A DNA stretch of 64,000 bases from an uncultured Christensenella sp. (GTDB taxonomy: Bacteria; Bacillota; Clostridia; Christensenellales; CAG-917), in contig CAJTNO010000001.1 in NCBI GenBank assembly GCA_910577815.1, forward strand, positions 62,001 to 126,000. The letters are read 5' to 3'. The stretch's first letter is position 1; each line of letters starts with the position of its first letter. The translations under genes and the position numbers were made by a program. Below the pieces are notes generated by a model. That model searched no databases. It saw only the letters and a program-made list of their open reading frames with translations, and was not told the origin of the DNA. Shown here piece after piece: positions 45,038-52,548 of the stretch.

Positions 45038-45073
45038 ATCCTTTCCCGCAAGGGACAATAGACCGTAAGGAGG
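45038..45073 (+). promoter_or_regulatory. S6:S18-binding leader RNA of rpsF
   Basis: Stem P1 pairs TCCTT (45039-45043) with AAGGA (45067-45071), which hides the ribosome-binding site AAGGAGG. Stem P2 is TCCC-GCAA-GGGA (45044-45055). An unpaired stretch between P2 and the 3' strand of P1 carries CCG at 45063-45065. This is the architecture of the known ribosomal S6:S18 leader, in which the protein complex recognises CCG and shuts off translation of its own operon. Confidence 0.8.
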
Positions 45074-45080
45074 TACAAAA

Positions 45081-45362
45081 ATGGATAAGTATGAGATTCT
45101 CTACATTATTCGCTCAGCTGTTGACGACGAGCTTAAGACCAAGACCGTCGAAAAATTTGAGGCGCTTGTAGGCACGCTCGGAGGCACAGTCGAATCCATC
45201 GAGAAATGGGGACTTAAAAGGTTCGCATACGAGATTGACAAGCAAACCGAGGGCTACTATGTTCTTATGAACGTGGAATGCACCATCGATGCCCAGATTG
45301 AAATTGACAGACAGATGCGCAATGACGAATCGGTAATCCGTCAGATGATTATCAGAAAGTAA
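45081..45362 (+). CDS. rpsF: Small ribosomal subunit protein bS6
   Basis: A 93-residue ribosomal protein of normal length. It starts MDKYEILYIIRSAVDDE and has the S6 features VEKFEALVG, GGTVESIEKWGLKRFAYEI and the final RNDESVIRQMIIRK-like segment (MRNDESVIRQMI). It binds the central domain of 16S rRNA together with S18, whose gene is the third of the operon. The leader upstream should allow the S6:S18 pair to regulate the operon. Confidence 0.97.
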   Translation: MDKYEILYIIRSAVDDELKTKTVEKFEALVGTLGGTVESIEKWGLKRFAYEIDKQTEGYYVLMNVECTIDAQIEIDRQMRNDESVIRQMIIRK

Positions 45363-45382
45363 GCGAATAATAGGAGAAAAGT

Positions 45383-45763
45383 ATGAACAAAGTATTTTTG
45401 ATTGGCAATCTGACGAAGGACCCGGAGCTTTCATCCACGGCTAGCGGCATAAAATTTTGCAGATTTACGCTTGCGGTATCGCGCAGCTACTCCAAGGACG
45501 GCAAGAGAGAAACTGATTTTCTGCCCGTAGTAGTATGGAGAGCGCAGGCGGACAACTGCGCGCGTTATCTTAAAAAGGGAAGCCGCGCGGCGGTATGCGG
45601 AAGCATCCAGACGAGAAACTACGACGCACAGGACGGCTCGCGCCGTTATGTGACGGAGATTGCGGCAGACGAGGTACAATTCCTCACGACGAAGAACGAC
45701 GTTGACAGCGACGTAACGGATTTTGACGATTTGAAGCCCATCGACGACGACCTTCCATTCTGA
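45383..45763 (+). CDS. ssb: Single-stranded DNA-binding protein
   Basis: A 126-residue SSB that coats single-stranded DNA in replication and repair. The OB-fold is clear (MNKVFLIGNLTKDPEL, FTLAVSRSY, DFLPVVVW and GSIQTRNYDAQDG). The linker is very short, so the protein is smaller than the usual 150-170 residues, but the acidic partner-binding tip DDDLPF is kept. It lies between rpsF and rpsR with gaps of 20 and 18 bases, the usual Firmicute order. Confidence 0.96.
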   Translation: MNKVFLIGNLTKDPELSSTASGIKFCRFTLAVSRSYSKDGKRETDFLPVVVWRAQADNCARYLKKGSRAAVCGSIQTRNYDAQDGSRRYVTEIAADEVQFLTTKNDVDSDVTDFDDLKPIDDDLPF

Positions 45764-45781
45764 TTATAAGGAGAACTGAAA

Positions 45782-46030
45782 ATGGCAGACGAAGTAAAAG
45801 CACCGCGCGCTCCCAGAAGAGCGCCTAAAAAGAAAGTATGCACATTCTGCGTAGAGCATATCGACGAAATAGATTACAAGGATATAGCGAAGCTCAGAAG
45901 ATTTATCACCGAGAAGGGCAAAATCCTTCCCCGCCGAATGAGCGGAGTATGCGCAAAGCATCAGCGCGTACTTGCGACGGCGATTAAGAGAGCGAGAGTA
46001 ATGGCGCTCCTTCCGTACAAAGCAGACTAA
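45782..46030 (+). CDS. rpsR: Small ribosomal subunit protein bS18
   Basis: An 82-residue ribosomal protein. The N-terminal basic region ([17 protein letters not shown]) and [26 protein letters not shown] in consecutive segments, followed by [26 protein letters not shown], are diagnostic. CTFC and a later CAKH fit the zinc-type S18 variant. It pairs with S6 in the 30S platform. The stop codon overlaps the first arm of a long palindrome. Confidence 0.97.
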   Translation: MADEVKAPRAPRRAPKKKVCTFCVEHIDEIDYKDIAKLRRFITEKGKILPRRMSGVCAKHQRVLATAIKRARVMALLPYKAD

Positions 46031-46151
46031 AAGCTAACAATTTAGCGATATGCATTGTCAGAGCTCCGTTTCTGCGCCGTCACGTACGCAAGTACGTTAG
46101 GCGGCTTGAAACGGGGCTCTTTCGCGCCTCTCATCTAAATTGTTAGCTTTT
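46029..46151. repeat. Long nested palindrome after rpsR
   Basis: Outer arms AAAAGCTAACAATTTAG (46029-46045) and CTAAATTGTTAGCTTTT (46135-46151) are a perfect 17-bp pair. Within them AGAGCTCCGTTTC (46060-46072) pairs with GAAACGGGGCTCT (46108-46120), and the centre is ACGTAC-GCAA-GTACGT (46082-46097). The size, the 17-bp outer stem and the ACGTAC/GTACGT centre resemble the element at 44859-44985. It could also end the rpsF operon transcript. Confidence 0.75.
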
Positions 46152-46163
46152 ACAATATTATTG

Positions 46164-46336
46164 AGGGCTGTATCTGCTACTGAAACGTGGTTCTTTCGCG
46201 TACTACATCTTAATTACGTTGTTTTAGACACTCATTACATTTCGCATAATCTTTTGTTTGGTGTATATTAGGGTTGTATCTTCTACTGAAACAGGATTCT
46301 TTTGCGTACTGCATCTGAATTACGTTGTTTTAGACT
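46164..46336 (+). repeat. Two ~65-bp direct repeats separated by half a copy of the 24.4-kb element
   Basis: AGGGCTGTATCTGCTACTGA at 46164 and AGGGTTGTATCTTCTACTGA at 46270 begin two similar stretches that both run to TTACGTTGTTTTAGAC (106-base period). After the first copy, CATTTCGCATAATC followed by TTTTGTTTGGTG corresponds to the right half of the structured repeat at 24404. No open reading frame covers it. Confidence 0.65.
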
Positions 46337-46396
46337 TCCTGAGTATTTAATTCGGTAAAATTTTAATCCCCTATCGCCCAAAAGATATTATTATAT

Positions 46397-46681
46397 CTAT
46401 TTGTCCTTGGCAGTTAAAATTAGCAACAAAGCTTCCAGTCTGTCATTCATTTGACGGATAACGTTTTCTACAGTCTCCTTCGTTTTTTGCGGAGTATCTT
46501 CAGTTGCCTCCCAATACGGACATTTATTATCAAATCTTTCTTCCGAATAGTTCGACTTTAATTTTATTTTTTCGTGACGGCAATGTCCGCGCGTAGTAGT
46601 TAAATGCTTTCCCGAAATTATATAATGCTTTACGTGATATTTACAATTTGCACATATTCTATCTATTATTTGACTGTCCAT
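46397..46681 (-). CDS. 94-residue cysteine-containing hypothetical protein
   Basis: A small protein with a probable metal site: CANC near residue 10, GHCRH near residue 33 and CPY near residue 54. The second half is a predicted helix or coiled coil (KETVENVIRQMNDRLEALLLIL). The start follows GAGG and the promoter upstream is strong. I do not recognise the family; the short zinc-binding N-terminus resembles small phage or regulatory zinc fingers, but this is a guess. Confidence 0.7.
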   Translation of the reverse strand: MDSQIIDRICANCKYHVKHYIISGKHLTTTRGHCRHEKIKLKSNYSEERFDNKCPYWEATEDTPQKTKETVENVIRQMNDRLEALLLILTAKDK

Positions 46682-46733
46682 ATTTACCTCATCATTAACT
46701 AAAAAAAATTAAGCATTGCTTTATTATATGAAT

Positions 46734-46762
46734 ATAATAATTAAGTATCACTTGATTGTCAA
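46734..46762 (-). promoter_or_regulatory. Promoter of the 94-residue gene
   Basis: On the minus strand TTGACA (46757-46762) and TATTAT (46734-46739) are 17 bases apart, 53 bases before the start codon. Confidence 0.7.
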
Positions 46763-46808
46763 GGCAGATTTTATAATTTTTTGTATTATTTTTAAGTAGA
46801 GGTTAATT

Positions 46809-47021
46809 ATGATTAAAATAGATACAATAAGACACAAGCTAATAGAAGCTATCAAATATAGCGGAAAACAACAAAAAGACATAGCAAATCTTATAGGAAT
46901 AACACCGCAGGCATTAGCTCAATACATTTCCGGAAAAACTATGCCGACTCTCGAAACCTTTGCAAATCTGTGCATTGCTTTGGACTTAGACGCAAACGAA
47001 ATTCTTTGCATAAAAAACTGA
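46809..47021 (+). CDS. Small XRE-family helix-turn-helix regulator
   Basis: A 70-residue single-domain Cro/C1-type protein: KQQKDIANLIGITPQALAQY holds the helix-turn-helix, followed by SGKTMPTLETFANLCIALDLDANEIL. It is a paralogue of the regulator at 1634-1858, with the same length and C-terminal signature. AGAGG lies upstream of the ATG. It is divergent from the 94-residue gene and precedes the ComEC-like gene by 52 bases, so either could be its target. Confidence 0.88.
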   Translation: MIKIDTIRHKLIEAIKYSGKQQKDIANLIGITPQALAQYISGKTMPTLETFANLCIALDLDANEILCIKN

Positions 47022-47073
47022 TTAAATCTTTTTTGCCGTTGCGCAAATCGTAATATCTCTATATACTGAAAAT

Positions 47074-48342
47074 ATGGCTGACAGAAATTCAAAAGCAAAA
47101 TCGGCGGCAAAGCGCGCCGTAAAAAGCAACCCCAAAGCGTTTATTATTGCACTTATTGCAGTTATCCTTATTGTAGCGATAGGCTTTTGCGTGCTGTACT
47201 TCGGCTTTCCCGATACTTGGGACAGCATTATGTCCGCTGTCCGCGGCGACGACAAGCCCGACGGAGCAGGCGGCACTCCCCCGAGCGGAGATTTGACGCT
47301 TGGCGAAGGCGAGCTTAAGGTTCACTTTGTAAACGTAGGACAGGGCGACTGTATTTATATTCAATTCCCCGACAACACCGATATGATTATCGACTGCGGC
47401 AACAAGAGCCGCGGATATGATTTCCAAACCGTAAAGAGCTATCTGACCGCCCTTAACCCGGACGGAAAGATAAATCATCTTATGCTGACGCACGCCGACG
47501 AGGACCACGTTGACAATATGGATGAAATCATTTACGAATTTGAAATAGAAAACATCTATATGCCAAACATACTGTCGGTCCCCAAAAACAGCAAGGGCGA
47601 GCCTTATGCCGACCTACAGGAGCAAATCGACAATCTTGACAGGGACACGGTTGCGAGATTTGACGATAAGGACGTAGTCAATTCGAGAACATACGCCAAC
47701 TTCTTTATAGCGGCGCTCAGCGAAGAAAACTGCGAGGTACATATAAACGAAGACCCCGACGAGCAGACCAACAGCATAGTAATCCAACAGGAAACCTTCC
47801 GTCTTACCTTTTACTGCCCGACCGAGGAATATTACGACACAACAAATCTCAACAATGCGGAGCGCAAAAACGCGGTATCTCCGATAGGAATACTCGAATA
47901 CAACAATCGCCGCGTAGTGCTTACGGGCGACAGCAACGAGATAAACGAGCCGATTTTCGTCCGTCGCATAGGCGGCAAGCTCGATTGCGACGTACTCAAG
48001 GTAGGACATCACGGAAGCGCGACTTCGAGCACTGCGGAATTTTTAGACGCTATCACCTGCGAATACGCGGTTATCAGCTGCAACAAAGAGGGCAACACGT
48101 TTGTGCATCCGAGACAGGTCACGCTTGACAGATTTAAGGCGCGCAATATGTCGGTCTATCGCACGGACAAGCACGGCAATATAGTGCTGACCATAGACGG
48201 CGAAGGAGAGTTGAAATTTACGGTTGACAACAGCGACGTAACCGACGAAGAACTCTTCAAAGGCGCGGACACAGAAAACGCCGAAGCCACCCTGTCCGCG
48301 CACAGCTTTACATTGCCCTTATTTGCACAGCTATATATTTAA
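47074..48342 (+). CDS. ComEC/Rec2-like MBL-fold hydrolase, membrane anchored
   Basis: A 422-residue protein. One membrane helix (about residues 21-44, AFIIALIAVILIVAIGFCVLYFG) follows a basic N-terminus, so the large domain lies outside the cell. The metallo-beta-lactamase fold is clear: VHFVNVGQGDCIYIQF, DCGNK, the metal motif LTHADEDHVDNM near residue 146, LTGDSNE and VLKVGHHGSATSS. This is the pattern of the nuclease-like domain of ComEC without its channel helices. Such stand-alone proteins are common in Clostridia; nuclease or phosphodiesterase activity is a family-based guess. Confidence 0.88.
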   Translation: MADRNSKAKSAAKRAVKSNPKAFIIALIAVILIVAIGFCVLYFGFPDTWDSIMSAVRGDDKPDGAGGTPPSGDLTLGEGELKVHFVNVGQGDCIYIQFPDNTDMIIDCGNKSRGYDFQTVKSYLTALNPDGKINHLMLTHADEDHVDNMDEIIYEFEIENIYMPNILSVPKNSKGEPYADLQEQIDNLDRDTVARFDDKDVVNSRTYANFFIAALSEENCEVHINEDPDEQTNSIVIQQETFRLTFYCPTEEYYDTTNLNNAERKNAVSPIGILEYNNRRVVLTGDSNEINEPIFVRRIGGKLDCDVLKVGHHGSATSSTAEFLDAITCEYAVISCNKEGNTFVHPRQVTLDRFKARNMSVYRTDKHGNIVLTIDGEGELKFTVDNSDVTDEELFKGADTENAEATLSAHSFTLPLFAQLYI

Positions 48343-48381
48343 TCCGCTTATTAAAGCTTTCGTATAATATGCTTATTTTAC

Positions 48382-48409
48382 AAAAACGCCGTTTAAAACG
48401 GCGTTTTTA
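48382..48409. terminator. Bidirectional terminator
   Basis: AAAAACGCCGTTT and AAACGGCGTTTTT form a perfect stem around a two-base loop with T-rich ends on both strands. It lies between the convergent ComEC-like gene and pyrB, the last gene of the pyr operon. Confidence 0.85.
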
Positions 48410-48439
48410 ACTATATAAAATGCTTGATATGTCAAATAC

Positions 48440-49513
48440 TCAAATTTCCTTATCGCAGTAACAGCATCTTAAAACGCCGTTATCGCAAAGCTTTACTGCC
48501 TGCTCGAGCTCCTGCTCGACAGCCGTCGCACAGCGCGGATTTTTACACTTATGCTCGCCGAAAATCACGTTTTCGCCAAAGCGGTTTTCCCTTGAACAAT
48601 CGCTTTCGGCTTCCTTAAGCAATTTAAGGATAAGCGCCATTCTCATATACTTTCCGTAAAGCGCCTGCTTAAAATAACAGGCTCTGCCGTCGCCGTCCAC
48701 CTTTACGCTTATCTCGTTCACGCGGGGCAGCGGATGCAATATACACATATCCGCTTTTGCGTTTTTCAGCTTGTCCGCAGTCAGAATATAGCTGTCCTTA
48801 AGCCTCTCGTATTCCGCCTTATCCTCAAACCTCTCGCGCTGTATTCTCGTCATATAAAGCACGTCCAGCTCGGGTATAGCCGTCTCCAGCTCGGTAGCTT
48901 CCATAAGCCGCATACCGTTCGGCAAATCCTGCTTTACGTAATCGGGCAGCCTCAGCTCGGCAGGCGATATAAGCACTGCGCTCACGTTCTTATACCTTGC
49001 AAGCGCGCCAAGCAGAGAATGTACGGTTCTGCCGTATTTCAAATCTCCGCAAAAGCCCGCCGTGATATTGTCAAGCGTTCCCTTTTCTCTGTATATAGTC
49101 AGCAAATCCGCAAGCGTCTGAGTAGGATGGCAATGCCCTCCGTCGCCCGCGTTGATAACGGGAACGGTCGCGTTATTTGCAGCGACAAGCGCGGCGCCTT
49201 CTATGGGAGAGCGCATTGCGATAATGTCCGCATAGCAGCTCACCACCTTGGCGGTATCCGCAATACTCTCGCCCTTTGCCGCGGACGAGCTGCTCGCCTC
49301 CGAAAATCCGAGAACGCTTCCGCCCAGCTCGAGCATAGCCGCCTCGAAGCTCAGTCTTGTGCGCGTGGACGGCTCAAAAAACAGAGTCGCAAGCTTTTTC
49401 CCCTTACACGCCTCCGCATATTTTTTAGGATTGGCAATTATGTCGTTTGCGGTATCTATCAGGCTGAAAAGCTCGTCAACGCCGAAATCCGTTATATCGA
49501 TAAGATTTTTCAT
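48440..49513 (-). CDS. pyrB: Aspartate carbamoyltransferase with C-terminal PyrI-type zinc domain
   Basis: A 357-residue enzyme that makes carbamoyl-aspartate from carbamoyl phosphate and aspartate. The catalytic chain is intact: [12 protein letters not shown] for the carbamoyl phosphate site, [17 protein letters not shown] and HPLPRVNEI. After the usual end (about residue 305) there is a tail with Cys323, Cys328, Cys350 and Cys353 in the order C-x4-C and C-x2-C. The end RCCYCDKEI closely resembles the zinc domain of the E. coli regulatory chain. The nucleotide-binding half of PyrI is absent. The ATG at 49513 follows GGGGTG; a GTG six bases upstream is possible. It is the last gene of the operon. 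Confidence 0.93.
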   Translation of the reverse strand: MKNLIDITDFGVDELFSLIDTANDIIANPKKYAEACKGKKLATLFFEPSTRTRLSFEAAMLELGGSVLGFSEASSSSAAKGESIADTAKVVSCYADIIAMRSPIEGAALVAANNATVPVINAGDGGHCHPTQTLADLLTIYREKGTLDNITAGFCGDLKYGRTVHSLLGALARYKNVSAVLISPAELRLPDYVKQDLPNGMRLMEATELETAIPELDVLYMTRIQRERFEDKAEYERLKDSYILTADKLKNAKADMCILHPLPRVNEISVKVDGDGRACYFKQALYGKYMRMALILKLLKEAESDCSRENRFGENVIFGEHKCKNPRCATAVEQELEQAVKLCDNGVLRCCYCDKEI

Positions 49514-49530
49514 ATTCACCCCAAGAGGTT

Positions 49531-50175
49531 TTATTTAATCCAGCTTTCGTCCGACGGATTGTTTCTGAAAGCGATAAGCCTCTGCACGTCCTCGGGCTTG
49601 ATATAGCCCTCCTCCGCGGCGGTCTTAGCTATCACGTCAAAGCTTGTAAGCGATACGTTTTGGACGTTCGCCTCCTTGAGTCTGTCAATGCCCTTTTGCA
49701 TTCCGTAGGTAAATATGCTAACAATGCCGAGCACGTCCGCGCCCGCCTCGCGCAACACGTTGACAACCTCTATACAGCTTCCGCCCGTCGAAATCAAATC
49801 CTCAACAACCACTACCTTCTGTCCTTTTTCAAGCCTGCCCTCTATCTGATTCTGTCTGCCGTGGTCCTTTGCTCCGGAGCGCACGTAGCCCATAGGCAAG
49901 CCCATAATGTGACCTGTAATCGCGGCGTGCGCGATACCCGCCGTTGAAGTACCCATAAGCACCTCGGCGTCGGGATAATAGGCGTTTATAAGCTCCGCCA
50001 ATCCGTTTTCCACGTCGTTGCGAACCTTAGGCGCGGTAAGCGTAAGACGGTTGTCGCAATACACGGGGCTTTTAATTCCGCTTGCCCAGGTAAACGGCTC
50101 GTCGGGACGGAAAAATACCGCTTTTATAGACAGCAAATCCTTGGCAATAGTCCTTTCCATTTCAGCTTTATTCAT
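49531..50175 (-). CDS. pyrE: Orotate phosphoribosyltransferase
   Basis: A 214-residue enzyme that adds PRPP to orotate to form orotidine monophosphate. The PRPP-binding motif [14 protein letters not shown] and the N-terminal [14 protein letters not shown] and [11 protein letters not shown] segments are typical. It sits between pyrF and pyrB with gaps of 27 and 17 bases in the minus-strand operon. The C-terminal extension is slightly longer than in E. coli, as in other Firmicutes. Confidence 0.95.
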   Translation of the reverse strand: MNKAEMERTIAKDLLSIKAVFFRPDEPFTWASGIKSPVYCDNRLTLTAPKVRNDVENGLAELINAYYPDAEVLMGTSTAGIAHAAITGHIMGLPMGYVRSGAKDHGRQNQIEGRLEKGQKVVVVEDLISTGGSCIEVVNVLREAGADVLGIVSIFTYGMQKGIDRLKEANVQNVSLTSFDVIAKTAAEEGYIKPEDVQRLIAFRNNPSDESWIK

Positions 50176-50202
50176 AATTACTCCTTTAAACGTATGAAAA
50201 TA

Positions 50203-50901
50203 TCAGTCGCAGAACTCGGCGACACAGCGGTTATAAGCCTCTACGGGATTGGACGCGGCGGTTATCGGACGTCCGACAACGATATAATCGGAGCCTGTTT
50301 CCTTTGCCTGCGCGGGAGTCATAACCCTCTTTTGGTCGCCCATATCGCCGTCTGCAAAGCGCACGCCGGGCGTTACGGTTATAAACTGCCTTCCGCACGC
50401 CTCGTGAACCTTGCCCGCCTCGAGCGGAGAGCATACCACACCGTCAAGCCCGCTGTCCTTGGCGTTTTTGGCATAGTGCATAACAACCTCGTCTATAGGC
50501 TTATCTATAAGCAAATCCTTTTGCATACTCTCGCGGTCGGTGGACGTAAGCTGTGTAACCGCAATGAGCAACGGACGCGTTCCGTCCTCTCTCGTAAGTC
50601 CCTCTATCGCCGCGCTCATCATCCGCTTTGTGCCTGCGGCGTGCAGATTTGTCATATCAACGTCCAGATTTTTAAGCACAGCCATACTTTTTTTCACCGT
50701 ATTGGGAATATCGTGCAGCTTCAAATCCAAAAATATCTTGTGACCGCGCGCCTTCAGCTCGCGCACAATCTGCGGACCCTCCGCATAAAAAAGCTCCATT
50801 CCGATTTTAACAAACGGCTTTTTGTCCGTAAACCTGTCCAAAAACTCAAAGGTCTGCTTTGCGCCCGCAAAATCGCAGGCAATAATCACGTCCTTACCCA
50901 T
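50203..50901 (-). CDS. pyrF: Orotidine 5'-phosphate decarboxylase
   Basis: A 232-residue barrel enzyme that decarboxylates OMP to UMP, the final step of the pathway. The active-site signature is ILDLKLHDIPNT-like (FLDLKLHDIPNTV), preceded by VKIGMELFYAEGP. VTPGVRFADGDMGDQKRVMTPAQA and DYIVVGRPI complete the phosphate site, each seen in order. Its start codon shares one base with the pyrD stop (TAATG), so translation is coupled. Confidence 0.95.
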   Translation of the reverse strand: MGKDVIIACDFAGAKQTFEFLDRFTDKKPFVKIGMELFYAEGPQIVRELKARGHKIFLDLKLHDIPNTVKKSMAVLKNLDVDMTNLHAAGTKRMMSAAIEGLTREDGTRPLLIAVTQLTSTDRESMQKDLLIDKPIDEVVMHYAKNAKDSGLDGVVCSPLEAGKVHEACGRQFITVTPGVRFADGDMGDQKRVMTPAQAKETGSDYIVVGRPITAASNPVEAYNRCVAEFCD

Positions 50902-51812
50902 TATTTACAACCTCCTATAATTTCGCTTAAGCTGTCTATTCCGAGCTTTTGCATAACTCTCGGCAAATCCTCTATAATATCGCGGCAGGCATAAGGATTT
51001 ATAAGGTTCTGCGCGCCGACCTCCACCGCCGTCGCGCCCGCGAGCATCATCTCGATGACGTCCTCGGCGCAGGCTACTCCGCCCATTCCGACGACGGGAA
51101 TTTTAACCGCCTTTGCCACCTGATACACCATTCTGACCGCCACGGGAAAGATTGCGCTTCCCGAAAAGCCGCCCATCGTATTTGCAACAACGGGCTTTCT
51201 TGTCTTAAGATTTATTCTCATTCCGAGCATAGTATTTATAAGGCTTACGCCGTCCGCACCCGCGTCCTCGCACGCCCGCGCTATGGACACGATATCCGTC
51301 ACGTTGGGCGTGAGCTTTATTATTACGGGCTTTGCCGTCACCGCCTTAACCGCCTTGGTCACCTGCGCGGCGCACTCGGGCGAAGTGCCGAAGCTCATTC
51401 CTCCGCCGTGCACGTTGGGACAGCTGATATTAACCTCCAGCCAACCGACCTGCTCGCATTTATCCAGTCTTTCGCAGGTATAGGTATAATCCTCTATACT
51501 GAAGCCGCTCACGTTTGCCATAACCTTTTTATCAAAGCACCTTGCAAGCTTCGGCAGCTCCTCTGAAATCACCCTGTCCACCCCGGGATTTTGCAGCCCG
51601 ACCGAATTTATCATACCTGCGGTGCACTCCGCAATACGCGGAGTGGGATTGCCAAAGCGCGGCTCCTTTGTAGTACCCTTAAATGAGAAGGTCCCAAGGC
51701 AGTTTATATCGTACAAATCCGCATACTCATAGCCATAGCCGAACGTGCCGCTTGCGGGAATAACGGGGTTTAAAATATCTATTCCGCATAGATTAACCCT
51801 CATTTCTGCCAT
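50901..51812 (-). CDS. pyrD: Dihydroorotate dehydrogenase, class 1B catalytic subunit
   Basis: A 303-residue FMN enzyme that oxidises dihydroorotate to orotate. IPASGTFGYGYEY, NSVGLQNPGV and the catalytic cysteine loop in EVNISCPNVHGGG mark it as class 1B, which works with PyrK and uses NAD. The start at 51812 is chosen because AAGGAGGAGAT precedes it and because the longer frame from 51851 only reads through pyrK sequence. It overlaps pyrK by 13 bases. Confidence 0.95.
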   Translation of the reverse strand: MAEMRVNLCGIDILNPVIPASGTFGYGYEYADLYDINCLGTFSFKGTTKEPRFGNPTPRIAECTAGMINSVGLQNPGVDRVISEELPKLARCFDKKVMANVSGFSIEDYTYTCERLDKCEQVGWLEVNISCPNVHGGGMSFGTSPECAAQVTKAVKAVTAKPVIIKLTPNVTDIVSIARACEDAGADGVSLINTMLGMRINLKTRKPVVANTMGGFSGSAIFPVAVRMVYQVAKAVKIPVVGMGGVACAEDVIEMMLAGATAVEVGAQNLINPYACRDIIEDLPRVMQKLGIDSLSEIIGGCK

Positions 51813-52534
51813 AATATCTCCTCCTTCTCGAGGACGGGACCGTCCTTGCATATGCGCTTGCAGCCCGTAACCGTTTTACAGCTGCAGCCCATACACGCGC
51901 CGAAGCCGCACCCCATTCTTTCCTCGAAGCTGAACTGACCTCCGCTATTGCAGCGCGCATAAACAGCCTTTAGCATAGGCTCGGGACCGCAGGTGTAAAT
52001 ATATGAATAATCCTTATCCATAGCGTCCGTAACAAATCCCTTAACGCCGTAGGAGCCGTCCGCCGTAGTTACGGTAACGTCGCATCCGAGCGCTTTAAAT
52101 TGCTTTTCGTAAAATATCTCCGCTTCGGTGTTAAAGCCCAAAATCACGGACGCATTTTTACCCTGCGCTATCAGTCTTTTTGCAAGATTGTAGAGAGGCG
52201 GAACGCCCACGCCGCCTCCTATAAGCAACGGCTTATCGCCCGACTTATCCAAATCGTAGCCGTTTCCGAGTCCCGTAAGAATATCGAGGCTTACTCCCTC
52301 GCCGAGCTCGCTCATTATCCGGGTGCCCTTGCCCACAACCTTATAAATTATGATAAGACGGTCGCTCTCCGCGTCGCAAACGGATATCGGACGGCGCAGA
52401 TACAGTCCGTCTATTTTGATATTTACAAACTGTCCCGCCGCCGTAATCGCCGAGGTATCGCCTTCGAGCGTCATTTCATACACGTCGCGGGTAAGCGGAA
52501 TATTTTTAATAATTTTAAAATAACCTTGCTTCAT
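51800..52534 (-). CDS. pyrK: Dihydroorotate dehydrogenase electron-transfer subunit
   Basis: A 244-residue flavoprotein that passes electrons from PyrD to NAD. The FAD domain shows YLRRPISVCDA, the NAD domain shows PLLIGGGVGVPPLYNLAK, and the C-terminus has the [2Fe-2S] ligands in GCGFGACMGCSCKTVTGC. All parts are present at the normal length. It follows carB by 14 bases and overlaps pyrD, so the two subunits are made together. Confidence 0.95.
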   Translation of the reverse strand: MKQGYFKIIKNIPLTRDVYEMTLEGDTSAITAAGQFVNIKIDGLYLRRPISVCDAESDRLIIIYKVVGKGTRIMSELGEGVSLDILTGLGNGYDLDKSGDKPLLIGGGVGVPPLYNLAKRLIAQGKNASVILGFNTEAEIFYEKQFKALGCDVTVTTADGSYGVKGFVTDAMDKDYSYIYTCGPEPMLKAVYARCNSGGQFSFEERMGCGFGACMGCSCKTVTGCKRICKDGPVLEKEEILWQK

Positions 52535-52548
52535 TCATTATCCCCGGA

